The position numbers were made by a program, and so were the translations under genes. Shown one piece after another: positions 62,101 through 64,000 of a DNA stretch of 64,000 nucleotides. Location of the stretch: positions 1-64,000 of the forward strand of contig JAIYDJ010000008.1 in NCBI GenBank assembly GCA_027487575.1, given 5' to 3'. This DNA is from Rhodobacter sp. (GTDB lineage Bacteria > Pseudomonadota > Alphaproteobacteria > Rhodobacterales > Rhodobacteraceae). Below the pieces are notes generated by a model. The model saw nothing but the letters and a program-made list of their open reading frames with translations, did not search any database and was not told the origin of the DNA. Numbering within the stretch: position 1 is the first letter of the stretch; each line of letters opens with the position of its first letter.

Positions 62101-64000
62101 GCCTGCGTCCAGGCCAGCGTTGTGGCCCTGTCGAAGGCCGACGCGTCGCGGTGGCGGTCGACAAGGTCCAGCAGGGCCTGCGGCGTTTCGGCCACCATGG
62201 TCCAGTACGTGATCCGGGCCCGCCCGCCGGCCGGGATCGAGACCCTGCGGCGGATCGAGAAGATCGGGTCCAGAACGGTGCCGGTCGTCCCCGAAAGGCG
62301 GTCCTGCGCTGCCGCCGGATTGCCAAGCCTGCGCCCGCGCCCGATGAACCGCGCGCGGTCTGTTTCGTGCTGCATCGGCGCGGTTTCGGTGCCCTCCACG
62401 ACGGCGATATGGGCGGCCCAGACTTCGGGCTCGTGGGGGTCGCGGCGGCGGCGGGTGGCGATCAGCACGCCGAGTTCGGGCAGATAGTCGGTCACCACGA
62501 ACATCTTGGAAAAGGCCGGATGCGCCAGATCCGAGGCCTGCGGGGCCAGTGCCAATTCAACGTAGGATGTCACGTCGATCAGCCGCGCCCGCCGCCCGGT
62601 GTTGGTCAGCGTGATGCGCCGCGCCTCGGCGTCGTCTTCGGCGGACACCACCACCTCGGTCGTGGTGATCAGCGACTTGGTGCGGTGGGTAAAGCTGGCT
62701 TGATGTTCGCAGAGCACCGCCGAGTGCTGGCCGCCCCCGACCGGTTGCACGCCCGAAGACCAATGTTCGCCCCCCTGCACGTCGTGCAGGTACACGAACG
62801 AACCCAGCGCATCGGCGCTGGCATCGGGGCGCCAGCGGGTGATCGCCAGATCGCGCCAGCGGCTGTAGCCCGCGCCGGCGGGGGTCAGCATCACACCGTA
62901 GCGACCGTTCGACAGAAGATGGCCGGTCGGGCGTTCGGTTTCGGGCGCGTCGAACCGGCGGACCTTTGGCGCATCCTTCGGGTCCGCTGCGGTGACGGCC
63001 ACTTCGGATGCGCGGGGCCGGGCGCTGGCCACCTCGCGGGGGATGCGTTCCTGCATCAGAAGATCGACGGCCTGCACCATTGGCACCGCATGGAAGCGCG
63101 CGCGCAGGCGGCCCGGCTGCACGGTGTTGGCGATGGCCGTGATGGTCATGCCCTGATGATGCGCCATGAAGCTGCGGACAATCACGTGGTCGCTGCCAGC
63201 GGGCAGGCGGTCGGGCGTGAAATCGACCGCTTCGTAGAAACCGTATCTGCCCTCCGCCTCTAGCCCGCGCAGCCGGTCATAGTTTCGCAAGGCACCGACC
63301 GGATCGACCATGGTGGCCAAGCCGGTGGCATAGGGGGCCACCACCCGGTTCTGCCCCAGACCGCGCTTCAGCCCCAGCCCCGGCACCCCGAAGTTGGAAT
63401 ACTGATAGGTCATTTCCAGATCACGGGCGTTGTAGGCGGATTCCGAGATGCCCCAAGGGATTCCCAGCGCCTTTCCGTAGGATTGCTGCCGCAGGACGAT
63501 CAGCGCGTTGGTCTGCGCCAGAACCGTGCCTTCGGGCGCCCGCATGACGAGCGACGGCATCAGATATTCGAACATCGACCCCGACCACGAGATCAGGGCA
63601 GCCCCGGCCCCCACGGGTGTTGCCGCGCGGCCAAGCCGGAACCAGTGCTTGGTCGGAACATCCTGTTTGGCGATGGCAAACAGGCTGGCCAGCCGCGCTT
63701 CGGACGCCAGAAGGTCATAGCAGTTCGGGTCGAGGGTGTTGGTCGTGACCGAAAAGCCGATCGACAGCAGTTCTTTCTCGGGGTCGAGCAGAAAGGCGAA
63801 ATCCATGTCCATCGCGAACCTGTCTGCTGCCAGCGCAATGTCCTGCAGGCGGGCCGCCAGATCTTCCGGCGCGCGCAGCGCGGACAGCCGTTGCACGATG
63901 GCCCCGGTCCAATAGGCGGCCTCGGGCTCGGATGTCACAAGGGCGGCATGCGCGGCGTCGGCCAGTCGGGGCAGGTCGGCGGCGTCCTGCGCCGCGATGG
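59103..64000 (-). CDS. ndvB: Cyclic beta-1,2-glucan synthase (NdvB/ChvB), C-terminal part, N-terminus beyond the window
   Basis: At least 1632 residues remain; the frame is open to the right edge with no start needed, so the gene continues upstream. The first visible part (to about residue 330) is a glycoamylase-like module (KHWFRLGRAATP, AHHQGMTITAIAN). The remainder contains GH94 phosphorylase-type domains. The catalytic-region motif GTGDWNDGMNR lies near 60055-60090, followed by GSSVWLGWLL and YSHAAMWAVMAFARLG. The missing N-terminus would hold the GT84 synthase domain and membrane helices. The product is the periplasmic osmoregulatory cyclic glucan common in alphaproteobacteria; the GH94 domain controls its size. 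Confidence 0.92.
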   Translation of the reverse strand, partial: IAAQDAADLPRLADAAHAALVTSEPEAAYWTGAIVQRLSALRAPEDLAARLQDIALAADRFAMDMDFAFLLDPEKELLSIGFSVTTNTLDPNCYDLLASEARLASLFAIAKQDVPTKHWFRLGRAATPVGAGAALISWSGSMFEYLMPSLVMRAPEGTVLAQTNALIVLRQQSYGKALGIPWGISESAYNARDLEMTYQYSNFGVPGLGLKRGLGQNRVVAPYATGLATMVDPVGALRNYDRLRGLEAEGRYGFYEAVDFTPDRLPAGSDHVIVRSFMAHHQGMTITAIANTVQPGRLRARFHAVPMVQAVDLLMQERIPREVASARPRASEVAVTAADPKDAPKVRRFDAPETERPTGHLLSNGRYGVMLTPAGAGYSRWRDLAITRWRPDASADALGSFVYLHDVQGGEHWSSGVQPVGGGQHSAVLCEHQASFTHRTKSLITTTEVVVSAEDDAEARRITLTNTGRRARLIDVTSYVELALAPQASDLAHPAFSKMFVVTDYLPELGVLIATRRRRDPHEPEVWAAHIAVVEGTETAPMQHETDRARFIGRGRRLGNPAAAQDRLSGTTGTVLDPIFSIRRRVSIPAGGRARITYWTMVAETPQALLDLVDRHRDASAFDRATTLAWTQAQVQLRHLGLTNAEAADLQTLAGMILRADPRLRARSGRIIAGAGPQSGLWPFGISGDLPIVLMLIDDAADLAQVTQILAAQEYWRARQMAVDLVILNERAASYVQDLQIGIEAAVRSAQGKPRAAGAVQGAIHALRTDLISAEARALLLSVARVVMVASRGDIGQHLDTLPAHVPVTIPPFFPMAEVPEARPTPALEFFNGLGGFDADGREYVTVLHDGATTPAPWANVIANPSFGFITSAEGSGPVWAENSRENQLTPWSNDPVCDPAGDAVYLRDLDSGAIWTPTALPIRGRGTYTARHGFGYSRFEHTGQGIAAQMLQTVPLGDPVRITRLTLHNTTDRVRRLSVTTYAEWVLGTSRSATSPYVTTERDPETGALMARNPFGMAFPGRVAFADIGPQVDGFTCNRAEVLGPGGSLRDPRGLRGQPLSGHAGAAADPCAALQRTLILAPGQTVELRLLLGQADRIEAARDLIRRYRTTDLDAVQTGIARHWTDLLQAVQVRTPDRSMDILLNGWLLYQTLACRIWARAGFYQASGAYGFRDQLQDGMALTFSRPDMTREHLLRAAARQFPEGDVQHWWLPHSGQGVRTRISDDRVWLGFGVARYVAVSGDAGILDEQVPFLEGIAVQPGAHDAFYQPDTTDETASLFEHCARGLDQAIALTGENGMPLIGTGDWNDGMNRVGEEGRGSSVWLGWLLIAAIRMMAPLAQTRDPERAQAWLAHADGVQTAIETDGWDGAWYRRGTFDDGSLLGSESSLECRIDSIAQSWSVLSEAGDPDRAAQAMASVEQRLIRRDPGLALLFSPPFDASPQDPGYIKGYPPGLRENGGQYSHAAMWAVMAFARLGQGDRAADLFALLNPINHSRTAADAQRYKAEPYVIAADVYSVAPHEGRGGWSWYTGSAGWMYRAGIEGIMGLTREADTLVFDPCLPASWPEVTLTIRHGGAEVRVDIQNTGGTGRGITGAEVNGTAVPHQGGPFRLALVPGSTVLRLFLGGQAG

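Overview
The window is GC-rich DNA with tight, overlapping operons (many ATGA, GTGA and TGATG junctions). It comes from a photosynthetic alphaproteobacterium, most probably a Rhodobacteraceae member. The clearest marker is a puc operon at the left end (light-harvesting 2 beta and alpha, then the PucC assembly protein), preceded by two perfect PpsR/CrtJ palindromes 8 bp apart. No rRNA, tRNA, CRISPR array, transposase or phage gene was seen.

Layout. 1-2770 (minus): the puc operon, ending in an unrecognised gene cut by the window edge. 2771-3245: a non-coding stretch with an AT-rich island. 3246-5627 (plus): a nucleotide-sugar epimerase and a TviB-type UDP-HexNAc dehydrogenase. 5705-10844 (minus): a complete family-5 (peptide/opine type) ABC importer. 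10895-19102: a divergent pair of paralogous phytoene-desaturase-like flavoenzymes, an isatin-hydrolase-like cyclase, a MarR regulator and a two-subunit 2-oxoacid:ferredoxin oxidoreductase (IorA/IorB type). 19127-30184: a full 2-aminobenzoyl-CoA (anthraniloyl-CoA) catabolic cluster around a fused monooxygenase/reductase, with beta-oxidation enzymes, a MarR regulator, a thioesterase, a Rid protein and a 2-aminobenzoate-CoA ligase. 30435-47497 (plus): a long catabolic run of a Gfo/Idh/MocA dehydrogenase, CoA-transferase, crotonase, aldehyde dehydrogenase, a sugar ABC importer with two paralogous binding proteins, two GMC flavoenzymes, an SDR, a Dabb protein, a DUF993 protein and a LacI regulator. 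47541-52446 (minus): miscellaneous genes, including a glutathionyl-hydroquinone reductase, a SpoIIAA-like protein with a coupled small membrane protein, and a PQQ dehydrogenase with a separate membrane anchor. 52668-59093 (plus): two proteins of uncharacterised families, an AttEFGH-like ABC/lipocalin operon and a PNPOx-fold protein. 59103-64000 (minus): the C-terminal part of a cyclic beta-1,2-glucan synthase.

Main idea. The genes at 5705-30184 can be read as one system that converges on 2-aminobenzoyl-CoA. The cyclase would open isatin to isatinate. The IorA/IorB-type enzyme would oxidatively decarboxylate isatinate to 2-aminobenzoyl-CoA. The fused monooxygenase/reductase and the beta-oxidation genes would then degrade it. 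The separate CoA ligase gives a second entry from free anthranilate. The cyclase assignment and this link are inference from family and context; the downstream cluster is close to an established pathway. A second point of interest is the LH2 alpha subunit, which carries Phe44-Leu45 where B800-850 complexes have Tyr-Trp or Tyr-Tyr. That pattern is known from blue-shifted B800-820 complexes.
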